From contig NZ_MSDF01000014.1 in assembly GCF_002022275.1 (NCBI RefSeq), positions 336,099 to 400,098 on the forward strand: a stretch of DNA of 64,000 nt. Reading direction: 5' to 3'. This document shows, piece after piece, positions 35,309-44,214 of the stretch. The DNA comes from Pseudomonas fluorescens. GTDB lineage: Bacteria; Pseudomonadota; Gammaproteobacteria; Pseudomonadales; Pseudomonadaceae. Both the position numbers and the translations under genes were made by a program. Under the pieces are notes generated by a model. It searched no databases and was not told the DNA's origin. It saw nothing but the letters and a program-made list of their open reading frames with translations. Position 1 is the stretch's first letter; every line of letters begins with the position of its first letter.

Positions 35309-35336
35309 TAGATCTGCGCAGTCCTGCTGATTGTAC

Positions 35337-36341
35337 TTAGTTCCAGCCGGCGCGATCCATCAACCGAATGGCCTCGGCCTGGCGCTTGCCCGCCACTTCC
35401 ACCGGCAAGGTGTCCGCCACAAACTTGCCCCAGGTCGCCACTTCGGCCGACGGCGGTACCGCCGGGTTGGCCGGGAATTCCTGGTTCACATCAGCAAAGA
35501 TCTTCTGCGCCTCAGGCGTGGTCATCCACTCCACCAGGGCTTTGGCGGCTTCCGGGTGCGGCGCGTGTTTGGTCAGGCCGATGCCGGACAGGTTCACGTG
35601 CACGCCACGGTCACCCTGGTTCGGCCAGAAGAGTTTTACCGCCAGGTCCGGCTTCTGTTTGTGCAGGCGGCCGTAGTAGTAAGTGTTGACGATGCCCACG
35701 TCGCACTGCCCGGCGTTGATGGCTTCGAGCACGGCGACGTCATCGGAGAACACGTCGGTGGACAGGTTGTTGACCCAGCCTTTGACGATTTCTTCAGTCT
35801 TGGCTGCACCATGTGTTTCGATGAGGGTGGCGGTCAGCGACTGGTTGTAGACCTTTTTCGCCGTGCGCAGGCACAGACGGCCTTCCCACTGCTTGTCGGC
35901 CAGGGCTTCATAGGTGGTCAGGTCGCCCGGTTTTACCCGCGCAGTGGAATAAGCAATGGTTCGTGCGCGCAGGCTCAGGCCGGTCCAGGCGTGTTTGGAA
36001 GAGCGGTATTGCAGGGGGATATTCTTGTCGATCACTTCGGAGGTGAACGGCTGCAGGATGCCCATTTGCTCGGCCTGCCAGAGGTTGCCGGCGTCGACGG
36101 TCAGCAGCAGGTCGGCGGTGGCATTTTCGCCCTCGGCCTTGATGCGCTGCATCAGCGGGGCTTCCTTGTCGGTGATGAACTTCACCTGTACGCCGGTCTT
36201 TTGGGTGTAGGCGTCGAACACCGGCTTGATCAGTTCGTCGATACGCGAGGAGTAGACCACCACTTCGTCGGCCGCCTGCACGGTGGTGGTGCCGATAAGG
36301 GTGAGTGCCAGGGCAGTCAGGAGGCGCTTGGGTGCCGACAT
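35337..36341 (-). CDS. Iron(III) ABC transporter periplasmic binding protein (FbpA-like)
   Basis: Periplasmic protein of 334 residues with a signal peptide ([19 protein letters not shown]). The family pattern is [32 protein letters not shown] at 25-57, [22 protein letters not shown], and [16 protein letters not shown] with the double or triple Tyr that coordinates ferric iron in FbpA proteins. Close to PAO1 PA5217 by context (next to a permease and gcvT). The ATG at 36341 matches the signal peptide; the open frame reaches 36470. Confidence 0.9.
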   Translation of the reverse strand: MSAPKRLLTALALTLIGTTTVQAADEVVVYSSRIDELIKPVFDAYTQKTGVQVKFITDKEAPLMQRIKAEGENATADLLLTVDAGNLWQAEQMGILQPFTSEVIDKNIPLQYRSSKHAWTGLSLRARTIAYSTARVKPGDLTTYEALADKQWEGRLCLRTAKKVYNQSLTATLIETHGAAKTEEIVKGWVNNLSTDVFSDDVAVLEAINAGQCDVGIVNTYYYGRLHKQKPDLAVKLFWPNQGDRGVHVNLSGIGLTKHAPHPEAAKALVEWMTTPEAQKIFADVNQEFPANPAVPPSAEVATWGKFVADTLPVEVAGKRQAEAIRLMDRAGWN

Positions 36342-36458
36342 GGTTGCGGTCTCTCGTGATCGAAGGAGCGCAAATGATAAGGACTCACATTTGGTGGCGC
36401 TTGGTGGAGGCGTTACGAGATGTTGCGTGGCCGGGGTTTGCGCTGGGGCTGATGGCCT

Positions 36459-36484
36459 CATCGCGGGCAAGCCCGGCTCCCACA
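36459..36484. repeat. Solitary REP unit
   Basis: One CATCGCGGGCAAGCCCGGCT unit ending CCCACA, without an inverted partner. It lies between the ubiI stop (36503) and the iron-binding protein start. Confidence 0.8.
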
Positions 36485-36502
36485 GGGGGCTGCATTTCAG
36501 GT

Positions 36503-37726
36503 TCAGGGTTTGGCCAGGTCCGGGAGGTCACCGGTGAGGCCGAGGGCTTGGCGCACGAACACGGCCTTGGCTTCGGGCATTTGGTCGACCATTTTCAACC
36601 CGGCGTTGCGCAGCCAGCGCAGCGGCAGTTGATCGGCCTGGAACAGCCGCTCGAAACCTTCCATCGCCGCCATCAAGGCGAGGTTGTGCGGCATGCGCCG
36701 ACGCTCGTAGCGGCTCAGCACTTTCACATCCGCCAGGCGCTCGCCGCGCTCGGTCGCAGACAACAGCACTTCGGCCAATGTCGCTGCATCGAGGAAGCCC
36801 AGATTTACGCCCTGCCCCGCCAACGGATGAATCACATGGGCCGCGTCGCCGATCAACGCCAGGCCTTCGGCGACGTAGCGTTTGGCGTGGCGCTGACGCA
36901 GCGGCACACAAACGCGCGGATCAGCGCTGATTACGCTGCCAAGGCGCCCTTCAAAGGCGCGCTCCAGCTCACGGCAGAAGCTCTCATCATCCAGTGCCAT
37001 CAGGCGTTCGGATTCAGCCGGCGTGGTCGACCAGACGATCGAACACCAGTCCTCCTGCCCGTCCCGCACCAGCGGCAGAAACGCCAGCGGGCCGGTGTCG
37101 GTAAAGCGTTGCCAGGCCGTGCGCTGGTGCGCCTGGCTGCTGCGCACACTGGTGACAATGGCGTTGTGCAAGTAATCCCATTCGCGGGTCGCGGTGCCGG
37201 TCAGGCGCCGTACGGCAGAATTTGCACCGTCGGCGGCGACCACCAGCGGCGCGCGCAGTTTGCGACCATCGGCCAGGGTCAGCAGCCAATCGTCGCCAGA
37301 GCGGCGCATCTGCTCCAGGCGCGCGTTGGCCAGAAGGCCCAAATCGCAGTCGTGCAGGCGGTCGAGCAAGGCATCCTGAACCACACGGTTCTCGACGATA
37401 TGCCCAAGCACCTCAGCGTGCACACTGGCCGCCGAAAAGTGGATCTGCCCGGTGCCGCTGCCGTCCCACACCTGCATTTCGCCGTAAGGGCTGGCGCGCC
37501 GGTCGACGATGCCCTGCCACACACCAAGGCGCTCGAGGATGCGCTGGCTGGCCGCCGACAAGGCGCTCACGCGAGGTTCGAAAGCTGCAGCACGGTCAAA
37601 CGGTTTGACGCTCAGCGGGCTACCGTCGAGCAGCAGCACCTGCAGGCCACTGCCCTGCAACGCCAGCGCCAGGGCGCTTCCGACCATTCCGGCCCCGACA
37701 ATCAGCACATCTGCGCGCATGTCCAT
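36503..37726 (-). CDS. ubiI: Ubiquinone-synthesis FAD hydroxylase (UbiI/VisC type)
   Basis: Flavin monooxygenase of 407 residues in the UbiH/COQ6 family. The N-terminal dinucleotide fold [19 protein letters not shown], the DG-type motif [15 protein letters not shown] (about 155) and the FAD-binding [24 protein letters not shown] (about 285) are all present. E. coli UbiI adds the C5 hydroxyl in ubiquinone synthesis. Identity as UbiI rather than UbiF or UbiH rests on order ygfB-pepP-ubiH-x-ubiI, which is the E. coli order with one gene inserted. Confidence 0.85.
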   Translation of the reverse strand: MDMRADVLIVGAGMVGSALALALQGSGLQVLLLDGSPLSVKPFDRAAAFEPRVSALSAASQRILERLGVWQGIVDRRASPYGEMQVWDGSGTGQIHFSAASVHAEVLGHIVENRVVQDALLDRLHDCDLGLLANARLEQMRRSGDDWLLTLADGRKLRAPLVVAADGANSAVRRLTGTATREWDYLHNAIVTSVRSSQAHQRTAWQRFTDTGPLAFLPLVRDGQEDWCSIVWSTTPAESERLMALDDESFCRELERAFEGRLGSVISADPRVCVPLRQRHAKRYVAEGLALIGDAAHVIHPLAGQGVNLGFLDAATLAEVLLSATERGERLADVKVLSRYERRRMPHNLALMAAMEGFERLFQADQLPLRWLRNAGLKMVDQMPEAKAVFVRQALGLTGDLPDLAKP

Positions 37727-37729
37727 GCT

Positions 37730-38215
37730 TTAAGCCTGCCTTGCTGGCGGCTTGCGCCGCACGTAAAGGGTTTTGTCGACGCACGCCACCAGAGTGCCGG
37801 CGCCGTCATGAATCTCGACCTTGAGCTGGGGCAAATACTTCTCGCCCCCTTCGGTCTGGCGACGCACCTCATCAAGCAAGGTTTCGTCGATGGAAAATTC
37901 GGCGTACACCGGGCCTTTGCCCGGCGAGATGAAGTCGATGCTCGCGGCCTTGTCCCACACAATGTAGTCGCGGCCCAGGTTCTCCATCAGCATCAGCATA
38001 TAAAACGGGTCGACCATCGAATACAGGCTGCCGCCGAATTGCGTGCCGACGTAATTGCGGTTGTACCAGCCCAGGCCCATGCGCACTTTGACGTGACGAA
38101 AGTCGGCGCTCATGTGTTGCACACTGATGCCCGCGCCCAGGTATGGCGGGTACAAGGTCATGATCCAGCGCAGCAGCCGCGCCTTGCCCAGCCGTTGGAT
38201 CAGCCACTTACCCAT
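37730..38215 (-). CDS. DUF4442 hotdog-fold (thioesterase-like) protein
   Basis: Protein of 161 residues of the DUF4442 group, which has a hotdog thioesterase-like fold. Recognisable parts are VRMGLGWYNRNYVGTQFGGSLYSMVDPFYMLMLMENLG (about 50-85) and SIDFISPGKGPVYAEF. It starts inside the end of ubiH (8-base overlap) and ends 3 bases before ubiI, so it is embedded in the ubiquinone operon. E. coli has no gene here. An active-site residue for thioesters cannot be identified. The ATG at 38215 is preferred; the open frame runs further into ubiH. Confidence 0.82.
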   Translation of the reverse strand: MGKWLIQRLGKARLLRWIMTLYPPYLGAGISVQHMSADFRHVKVRMGLGWYNRNYVGTQFGGSLYSMVDPFYMLMLMENLGRDYIVWDKAASIDFISPGKGPVYAEFSIDETLLDEVRRQTEGGEKYLPQLKVEIHDGAGTLVACVDKTLYVRRKPPARQA

Positions 38216-39395
38216 CGGAGCGCGTGCCCAGGCCCATGGCCTGACGAGCAAACCAGCGTTTGGCCGGCGGCAGCAAGTCCAGGCCCAGCAGGCCCATGTT
38301 GCGGCCCAGCGCGACCAACGGTTGAGCGCTGCCAAACAGGCGCGTGACTTGGTCGGAGAAGCCCACGGTCAGTTTCTGATCCAGGCGCTGACGCTCGCGA
38401 TAGCTTTGCAACGTCGCCAAATCACCCGGGGTCTGCGGCCCGGCCAGCAGGGCTTCGGCCAAGGCATTCGCATCGCGCAGGGACAAGTTGAACCCCTGCC
38501 CGGCAATCGGATGCAGGCTGTGAGCGGCATTGCCGAGGACGACCAGGTGCGAGCGCACTTGCTCTTCGGCCTCTACCAACGTCAGCGGATACAAATGCCG
38601 GGCACCGACTTGCTTCAAGGTGCCCAGGCGATAGCCGAATACGCCCTGCAATTCACTGAGAAAACTGCGTTCATCAAGGTTGGCCAAGCGCTGAGCGTCC
38701 ATGCCAATGCGCGTCCACACCAGCGCGCAACGGTTGTCGGGCAGCGGCAGCAAGGCCATCGGGCCTTCGTCGGTGAAGCGTTCGAATGCCTCGCCGTTGT
38801 GAGATTCGCTTGGGGTGATATTGGCGATCAGCGCGCTCTGGTTATACGGGCGGGTTTTCACGCCGATGCCCAGTTGCTCGCGCAAACCGGAGCGGCCACC
38901 GTCCGCCAGTACTGCCAGATCACATTCAAGGACCGTTTCATCGTTAAGCGTCAGGCGATAACCGTCGGGCAACGGCTCCATGCGCGTGACTTCCGCCGGG
39001 CAGCGCCAACTGATCACTTCTTTATCCAGACCTTTCCACAGGCATTGGCCGAGCCAGGCATTTTCCACGACGTAACCCAGCGCGGGCACGCCCTCTTCCA
39101 TCGCCGACAAACGCGCGGTGGAGAAACGCCCACGGTCGGACACGTGGATCTGCTTGATCGGCTCGGCGCGGCGGGCGATGTCCTGCCACAGGCCCAAGCG
39201 TTGGTAAATCTGACGGGCACCAAACGACAGCGCCGAAGACCGCGCGTCGTAGCTCGGCTGGTAGCTGTCGCCCGGGGCGAACGGTTCGATCAGCACGATC
39301 TTCCAACCACGCGCCTTGGCCCCGGCCTGCAACGCCAGCGCCAGGCTGGCGCCCACCAGGCCGCCGCCGATAATCGCCAGGTTGACCCGGCTCAT
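38208..39395 (-). CDS. ubiH: 2-octaprenyl-6-methoxyphenol hydroxylase UbiH
   Basis: FAD-dependent hydroxylase of 395 residues, paralogous to the UbiI-type protein. The dinucleotide fold is VNLAIIGGGLVGASLALALQ, the second motif LAVLADGGRSGLREQ (about 155) and the FAD loop VVLGNAAHSLHPIAGQGFNLSLRDA (about 285). It adds the C6 hydroxyl in ubiquinone synthesis. Its ATG overlaps the pepP stop by four bases, as expected for the pepP-ubiH pair. Confidence 0.93.
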   Translation of the reverse strand: MSRVNLAIIGGGLVGASLALALQAGAKARGWKIVLIEPFAPGDSYQPSYDARSSALSFGARQIYQRLGLWQDIARRAEPIKQIHVSDRGRFSTARLSAMEEGVPALGYVVENAWLGQCLWKGLDKEVISWRCPAEVTRMEPLPDGYRLTLNDETVLECDLAVLADGGRSGLREQLGIGVKTRPYNQSALIANITPSESHNGEAFERFTDEGPMALLPLPDNRCALVWTRIGMDAQRLANLDERSFLSELQGVFGYRLGTLKQVGARHLYPLTLVEAEEQVRSHLVVLGNAAHSLHPIAGQGFNLSLRDANALAEALLAGPQTPGDLATLQSYRERQRLDQKLTVGFSDQVTRLFGSAQPLVALGRNMGLLGLDLLPPAKRWFARQAMGLGTRSDG

Positions 39396-40714
39396 CGGGC
39401 GGCCGCCATCAGCGCTTCGATATCGGCGACAGTCTTGGGCACGCCGTCGGTCAGGATTTCACAGCCTTTCTTGGTCACTACCACGTCGTCCTCGATGCGT
39501 ACGCCGATGCCACGCCATTTCTTTGCAACGTTCTGGTTGTCCGGCGAGATGTAGATGCCCGGCTCCACAGTCAACGCCATGCCGACTTCCAGCACGCGCC
39601 ATTCACCGCCCACTTTGTATTCGCCCACATCGTGCACATCCATGCCCAGCCAGTGGCCGGCGCGGTGCATATAAAAGGCGCGGTAGGCTTCGCTGGCGAT
39701 CAACTCGTCGACGTCACCTTGCAGTAAACCGAGCCTCACCAAACCCGCGGTGATGACGCGCACTGTGGCCTCGTGGGCCTGATTCCAGTGTTTGTCCGGC
39801 GCAATCTCGGCAAAGGCCGCTTCCTGGGAAGCCAGCACAATTTCGTAGATCGCCTTCTGTTCCGGCGAAAACGTTCCGCTGACCGGCCAGGTACGGGTGA
39901 TGTCGCTGGCGTAGCAGTCGATCTCGCAACCGGCGTCGATCAGCACCAGATCGCCATCCTTGAGCACCGCGTCATTCTGCTGGTAATGCAGGATGCAGCT
40001 GTTGCGCCCGGCGGCGACGATCGAGCCATAGGCAGGCATCTTCGCGCCGCCCTTGCGAAATTCGTAGTCCAGCTCGGCTTCCAGGCTGAACTCATACAGC
40101 CCGGCGCGGCTGGCCTGCATGGCCTTCACGTGGGCGGCGCAGGAAATTCGTGCGGCCTCGCGCATTACCTTCACTTCTGCCGCCGATTTATACAGACGCA
40201 TGTCGTGAAGCAGATGATCCAGGGCAACAAATTCATTCGGCGGCTGGGCGCCGAGGTGCGCTTTGGAGCGGATCACGTTGATCCACTCCATCACATGCCG
40301 GTCGAATTCGGCATTGCTGCCCATGGCCGAATACACCCGGTCACGGCCTTCGATCAGACCGGGCAGGATGTCGTCGATATCAGTAATGGGAAAGGCATCG
40401 TCGGCACCAAAGTCGCGGATCGCGCCTTCGGTGCCGGCGCGCAGGCCGTCCCAGAGTTCGCGCTCGGCATTGCGTTCGCGGCAGAACAGCACGTACTCGC
40501 CATGCTGGCGACCGGGCATCAGCACAATCACCGCTTCCGGTTCGGGGAAGCCGCTGAGGTACTGGAAATCGCTGTCCTGGCGGTACACATGCTCCACATC
40601 ACGGTTGCGGATCGCCACAGCGGCAGCGGGCAGGATCGCGATGCTGTTGGGTTCCATCTGCGCCATCAGCGCCTTGCGGCGCCGGGTGTATTCCGCTTTG
40701 GGGATATGGATCAT
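39392..40714 (-). CDS. pepP: Xaa-Pro aminopeptidase P
   Basis: Metallopeptidase of 440 residues with an N-terminal creatinase-like domain (1-170) and a C-terminal pita-bread domain. Dinuclear metal ligands can be read: the Asp of LVLIDAGCEIDCYASDITRTWPVSG (two Asp), the His of HRAGHWLGMDVHDVG, and Glu of LTVEPGIYISPDN and GVRIEDDVVVT. It removes N-terminal residues before proline. The length agrees with E. coli PepP (441). It lies between ygfB and ubiH as in enterics. Confidence 0.95.
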   Translation of the reverse strand: MIHIPKAEYTRRRKALMAQMEPNSIAILPAAAVAIRNRDVEHVYRQDSDFQYLSGFPEPEAVIVLMPGRQHGEYVLFCRERNAERELWDGLRAGTEGAIRDFGADDAFPITDIDDILPGLIEGRDRVYSAMGSNAEFDRHVMEWINVIRSKAHLGAQPPNEFVALDHLLHDMRLYKSAAEVKVMREAARISCAAHVKAMQASRAGLYEFSLEAELDYEFRKGGAKMPAYGSIVAAGRNSCILHYQQNDAVLKDGDLVLIDAGCEIDCYASDITRTWPVSGTFSPEQKAIYEIVLASQEAAFAEIAPDKHWNQAHEATVRVITAGLVRLGLLQGDVDELIASEAYRAFYMHRAGHWLGMDVHDVGEYKVGGEWRVLEVGMALTVEPGIYISPDNQNVAKKWRGIGVRIEDDVVVTKKGCEILTDGVPKTVADIEALMAAAR

Positions 40715-40734
40715 GGGCAGATGGGTGTCCTTTC

Positions 40735-41292
40735 TTAATGCAGCGACGGCTTGGGCGAAGCAGGTTCAGCAGACTTTTTGGTCTCGGTGAACAGCAGCAG
40801 CGGCGCAACGCGCAGGTATTCCATGACTTCCATGTAGTCGCCTTCGCCGTCTTCGGATTCTTCCAGGGCATCTTGCACCTGGGAGATGGCTGCCAAATCC
40901 TGCAACACTTCCTTGGCGTCGGTGCTCAGCTCGAGGCCGCCGGCGTTCACCCCAAAACCGTGGAGGAAACCCTGGCACCATTGGCCCAGCGCTGCGGCGC
41001 GTTCGGTCAGCGGCGCGTCGTCGGTCGGCAGCAGCAGGACCACGGTGACGTCATCACCGGTGAGCTCGCCCTTGACCATTTCCTGCAGGCCGATCAGCGC
41101 GTTACGCACGTTGTCGGTAGGTTCGGTTTCCAGCAGCTCGGCCACATCGGCCAGCCAGTTGTCGGCATCGAAGCCAACACCGGTGCAACTGCGGCCCAGC
41201 AACACGCCGTGCAGTTCAGCAGGCGAGCAAGGGTGACCGCTGGTGCTCAGCAGTTTGGAAAAAGCGTCGTACGGGGAGTTCTGAATAGGCAT
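40735..41292 (-). CDS. ygfB: YgfB/YecA-family protein (UPF0149)
   Basis: Protein of 185 residues of the UPF0149 group ([31 protein letters not shown] near the start, [19 protein letters not shown] around 125). No signal peptide. In P. aeruginosa this protein (TprA/YgfB) has been linked to beta-lactam resistance through AmpC-pathway regulation, but that is established knowledge of the orthologue and not shown here. 20 bases separate it from pepP, and it starts 138 bases from the divergent zapA transcript. Confidence 0.88.
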   Translation of the reverse strand: MPIQNSPYDAFSKLLSTSGHPCSPAELHGVLLGRSCTGVGFDADNWLADVAELLETEPTDNVRNALIGLQEMVKGELTGDDVTVVLLLPTDDAPLTERAAALGQWCQGFLHGFGVNAGGLELSTDAKEVLQDLAAISQVQDALEESEDGEGDYMEVMEYLRVAPLLLFTETKKSAEPASPKPSLH

Positions 41293-41430
41293 GGTGAGCT
41301 AGGCGCCAGACGGCGCAATGTCTAGAATGGAGCGCTGTATCCTAGCACCGGCAGACGTACCAAGACTATCAAGGGCGTCAGATCGTTTATCCTGCAGTTG
41401 CCATTCATCAGACAAATCCAGTGGAACCCA

Positions 41431-41640
41431 ATGGAAGACACCGACCTGCAAGCGCTGATGGCCAGACTCGAACTGCTAATTGATCGGGTCGAGCAACTTA
41501 AGAGTCAAAACGGACTCCTATTAGCTCAGGAAAAGACCTGGCGCGAGGAACGCGCTCACCTCATTGAAAAAAACGAAATCGCCCGGCGTAAGGTCGAATC
41601 GATGATTTCGCGCCTGAAGGCCCTGGAGCAAGACTCATGA
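41431..41640 (+). CDS. Small coiled-coil protein, TIGR02449-type
   Basis: Protein of 69 residues that is almost one heptad-patterned helix (DLQALMARLELLIDRVEQLKSQNGLLLAQEKTW, EIARRKVESMISRLKALEQDS). It matches the TIGR02449 small family found upstream of zapA, and resembles ZapB-like division proteins, though a division role is inferred from position only. The ATG at 41431 is chosen; its stop overlaps the zapA start (ATGA). Confidence 0.85.
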   Translation: MEDTDLQALMARLELLIDRVEQLKSQNGLLLAQEKTWREERAHLIEKNEIARRKVESMISRLKALEQDS

Positions 41641-41954
41641 GTTCAAGCAATAGCGTAACCGTGCAGATCCTCGACAAAGAATATTCGATCATCTGCCCCC
41701 AGGAAGAGCGCAACAACCTGGTGAGTGCCGCCCGCTACCTGGATGGCAAGATGCGTGAAATCCGCAGCAGCGGCAAAGTCATCGGTGCCGATCGCATCGC
41801 CGTGATGGCCGCACTGAACATTACCCACGATTTGCTGCATAAGCAGGAACAGCCTGACGTGCAGGCCAGCGGCTCGACGCGCGAGCAGGTGCGTGACCTG
41901 CTGGAGCGCGTGGATCTGGTACTTTCTACCGATCCAGAGCCACCCAAGGGCTGA
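41637..41954 (+). CDS. zapA: Cell division protein ZapA
   Basis: Protein of 105 residues. The N-terminal half (VTVQILDKEYSIICPQEERNNLVSAARYLDGKMREIRSSG) is the ZapA globular domain that binds FtsZ, and the rest is the coiled-coil dimer helix (GADRIAVMAALNITHDLL). It bundles FtsZ filaments in the Z ring. Four-base overlap with the upstream coiled-coil gene. The 6S RNA gene follows by about 30 bases. Confidence 0.95.
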   Translation: MSSSNSVTVQILDKEYSIICPQEERNNLVSAARYLDGKMREIRSSGKVIGADRIAVMAALNITHDLLHKQEQPDVQASGSTREQVRDLLERVDLVLSTDPEPPKG

Positions 41955-41973
41955 TTGCCGCGACTGTTTAAGG

Positions 41974-41979
41974 TATACT
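41974..41979 (+). promoter_or_regulatory. -10 element (TATACT) of the 6S RNA promoter
   Basis: TATACT lies 5-6 bases before the probable 5' end of 6S RNA. A -35 box at proper spacing is weak (nearest TTGCCG at 41955 has only 13 bases of spacer). Confidence 0.55.
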
Positions 41980-41983
41980 CGCC

Positions 41984-42163
41984 CCACTCCCTGGCGTGTT
42001 TGCCAGTCGGCGATGTCCCTGAGCCGATTCGCACTACCCTGGAAGTTGCACGTTGGGCTGGTGTGCATGTCCGCTAGACGGAAAGCCTTAAAGCCTACTG
42101 CATCTTCCACCTTGAACTTTCGGGTTCAAGGGCTAAGTCGACAGCGGCTCTGTCGGGGAGCCT
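41984..42163 (+). ncRNA. ssrS: 6S RNA (SsrS)
   Basis: About 180 nucleotides between zapA and ygfA, the standard 6S locus. The two ends pair (ACTCCCTGGC.. with ..CTGTCGGGGAG), the closing stem is interrupted by a central bubble, and the conserved segments TGCATGTCCGC, GACGGAAAGCCTTAA and ACCTTGAACTTTCGGGTTCA match gamma-proteobacterial 6S RNA. It mimics an open promoter and binds sigma-70 holoenzyme in stationary phase. Precise ends are estimates. Confidence 0.92.
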
Positions 42164-42176
42164 GAATTCCCAAACT

Positions 42177-42207
42177 CAATGCCAGTCCTCGGACTGGCAT
42201 TGTTTTA
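42177..42207 (+). terminator. Intrinsic terminator after 6S RNA
   Basis: A 12-bp stem (CAATGCCAGTCC with its complement) is followed by TTTTA, 14 bases past 6S and 14 bases before the ygfA start. Read-through into ygfA is usual at this locus. Confidence 0.85.
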
Positions 42208-42220
42208 TGAGCCGAAAACC

Positions 42221-42850
42221 ATGACCGAACCTGCGCCGCTTTCCCGTCCGCACCTTCGACGCATGTTGCGTAAAGCCCGCCGCGAACTGTCGCCGAGCGA
42301 GCAGCGCAAGGCCGCCCTTGGCCTGTATCGGCAACTGGCACAGCACCCGCTGTTTCGCCGGGCCAAACATATCTCTTTATACCTACCGACGGACGGTGAA
42401 ATCGATCCGCGCCTGCTGCTGCGCGCCGCTCAGCGCCGGGGCAAAGCCACCTACCTGCCGGTGCTCAGTGCCTGGCCACGAACAAAGATGGTGTTTCAAC
42501 GCGTGCGGCCTGGGGATAAGTTGCAGCCCAACCGCTTTCGCATTCTTGAACCGCGGGTGAATGCCCACCAGCAACGCCAGGTCTGGGCCCTGGATTTGGT
42601 GCTGTTGCCGTTGGTGGGGTTCGATGATGTCGGCGGACGCCTGGGCATGGGCGGCGGGTTCTACGACCGCAGTCTCGCTTACCTGGCTCGACGCAAAAGC
42701 TGGCGCAAACCGACGCTGCTGGGCCTGGCCCATGAATGTCAGAAAGTCGATCGATTGGCGCAGGCAAGCTGGGACGTGCCGTTGGCAGGCACTGTCACCG
42801 ATAAGCAATGGTATATCGCAGAAACGTCGCCGGAATCAGCGACGCCTTGA
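42221..42850 (+). CDS. ygfA: 5-formyltetrahydrofolate cyclo-ligase
   Basis: Enzyme of 209 residues. The family pattern is HLRRMLRKARRELSPSEQRKAALGLYRQL near the start, ISLYLPTDGEIDPRLLL, and VLLPLVGFDDVGGRLGMGGGFYDRSLAYL, with the Gly-rich and Asp-Arg motif that binds ATP and folate. It converts 5-formyl-THF to 5,10-methenyl-THF. The ATG at 42221 is downstream of the 6S terminator; an in-frame start at 42179 would lie inside the stem. Position after 6S is conserved. Confidence 0.93.
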   Translation: MTEPAPLSRPHLRRMLRKARRELSPSEQRKAALGLYRQLAQHPLFRRAKHISLYLPTDGEIDPRLLLRAAQRRGKATYLPVLSAWPRTKMVFQRVRPGDKLQPNRFRILEPRVNAHQQRQVWALDLVLLPLVGFDDVGGRLGMGGGFYDRSLAYLARRKSWRKPTLLGLAHECQKVDRLAQASWDVPLAGTVTDKQWYIAETSPESATP

Positions 42851-42857
42851 AGCCGTG

Positions 42858-43007
42858 TTAACGCTTGAACGGTTGCGGCTGCTGCTGAGCCAGTTCAACG
42901 GGTGCATCGGTCTTGTTCGACCATTTGCTCTGCGCATACCCGGTGGTCACGACGCCCAGACCAAACAAAATAACCAAAATCCATAGTAAATCCGGTTTAC
43001 GTTGCAT
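42858..43007 (-). CDS. Small single-helix membrane protein
   Basis: A 49-residue protein, too short for usual ORF cut-offs. It starts MQRKPDLLWILVILFGLG, with one hydrophobic helix at about 7-24 followed by a hydrophilic tail with a Gln/Pro-rich end (ELAQQQPQPFKR). A strong GGGGGG ribosome-binding site lies 5-10 bases before the ATG at 43007. The helix-plus-tail pattern and good site support a real gene. Function unknown. Confidence 0.65.
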   Translation of the reverse strand: MQRKPDLLWILVILFGLGVVTTGYAQSKWSNKTDAPVELAQQQPQPFKR

Positions 43008-43201
43008 CGATTGCCCCCCTGCAGGCACCTCGTACACGATGACAACAACGTTCCAAAGTAGTCCGTTGCAGCTGCGTCAAGCTTGAAGGCGGGCATTCTG
43101 CGGTAACGTGAACCAACACGCAAACCTTGACGCCAACCGACTGTCGGTTTGTCATGGAATTGCCCGACAACTTGCCCAATGCCTTTTTCAGGAGCCCAAA
43201 A

Positions 43202-43651
43202 ATGGCCTACTGGCTGATGAAATCCGAGCCCGACGAACTCTCCATCGACGGTCTGGAAAAGCTCGGCGAAGCCCGCTGGGACGGGGTGCGCAACTATCAG
43301 GCGCGCAACTTTCTGCGGGCCATGGCAGTGGGCGATGAGTTTTTCTTCTATCACTCCAGTTGCCCGGAGCCAGGCATTGCCGGCATCGGCAAAATCGTCG
43401 AAGCGGCATACCCGGACCCGACGGCGCTGGAGCCGGAAAGCCACTACTTCGACGCCAAAGCCACAGCCGAGAAAAACCCGTGGAGCGCCATCAATGTGGC
43501 CCACGTTAAAACCTTTCCCAAAGCGCTGGGCCTTGGCTACCTGAAACAGCAAACCGCCCTCGCCGAACTGCCGCTGGTGCAAAAAGGCAGCCGGCTTTCC
43601 GTAATGCCGGTGACCGCCGAGCAATGGGCGGCCATCATTCAATTGCGTTGA
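43202..43651 (+). CDS. EVE-domain protein
   Basis: Protein of 149 residues that is one EVE domain (AYWLMKSEPDELSIDGLEKLG, then WDGVRNYQARNFLRAMAVGDEFFFYHSSC), the PUA-like fold that binds modified nucleic acids. Start chosen at the family motif MAYWLMKSEP. It is common in proteobacteria and is often beside ygfA. It ends 5 bases before the convergent FliL-like gene. Confidence 0.9.
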   Translation: MAYWLMKSEPDELSIDGLEKLGEARWDGVRNYQARNFLRAMAVGDEFFFYHSSCPEPGIAGIGKIVEAAYPDPTALEPESHYFDAKATAEKNPWSAINVAHVKTFPKALGLGYLKQQTALAELPLVQKGSRLSVMPVTAEQWAAIIQLR

Positions 43652-43656
43652 GAGCG

Positions 43657-44064
43657 TTACTGGATGATCAGGTTGTTGAACAACAGGTCTTCAACCACCG
43701 GCTTGCCGGTCTCGTCGTTCATCACTTGCTGGGTTTGCTTCAAGGCTTCCTGGCGCAGTTTTTCTTTGCCTTCGACCGTGCTCATGGCCTCGCTGGTCTG
43801 CTGGGTGAACAGCGCGACCAACTGGTTGCGGATCAGCGGGTCATTGGCTTTGACGGCCGCAGCCGCTTCAGGCCCGGTCACGCGCAAGGCGATGTCGGCC
43901 TTGAACACCTTGAGCTTTGCCGTGCCGTCCAGGCCATAGTTGCCCACGAACGGCGGGGTCAAGCTGATATAGCTGACCTTCGGTGCCTCACCTTCTTTGG
44001 CTTCTTCGGCCTGGGCTGCCATCGGCAAGGTCAGGGCCAGCATCAACAGGATCCACGCTTTCAC
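43657..44064 (-). CDS. FliL-like basal-body-associated protein
   Basis: Protein of 135 residues with an N-terminal hydrophobic signal/anchor (WILLMLALTLPMAAQA-EE) and the FliL fold downstream (VSYISLTPPFVGNYGLDGTAKLKVFKADIALRV, then NQLVALFTQQTSEAMSTVEGKEKLRQEAL). True FliL is an inner-membrane flagellar protein; this one is outside the flagellar clusters and has a cleavable-looking signal, so it is a relative and its role is unclear. Confidence 0.82.
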   Translation of the reverse strand: MKAWILLMLALTLPMAAQAEEAKEGEAPKVSYISLTPPFVGNYGLDGTAKLKVFKADIALRVTGPEAAAAVKANDPLIRNQLVALFTQQTSEAMSTVEGKEKLRQEALKQTQQVMNDETGKPVVEDLLFNNLIIQ

Positions 44065-44214
44065 AGTTCATTCCTCGAATTCGGTTGCGGGCTAGCATAA
44101 CGCTAGCAAGGCTGAGCACAAGCTTATGGCGGCTTATCAGGCCCGGGCATGCTCGTTGACCCACGGGCGTACCCTCCTACACTTATCGGCCACGATGCCA
44201 AAAGGAATAGTCCG

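Noticed and set aside
35216-35310. Coding N-terminal extension of the iron permease
   Set aside because: It is the translation of a REPIN, repeated elsewhere in the window outside genes.
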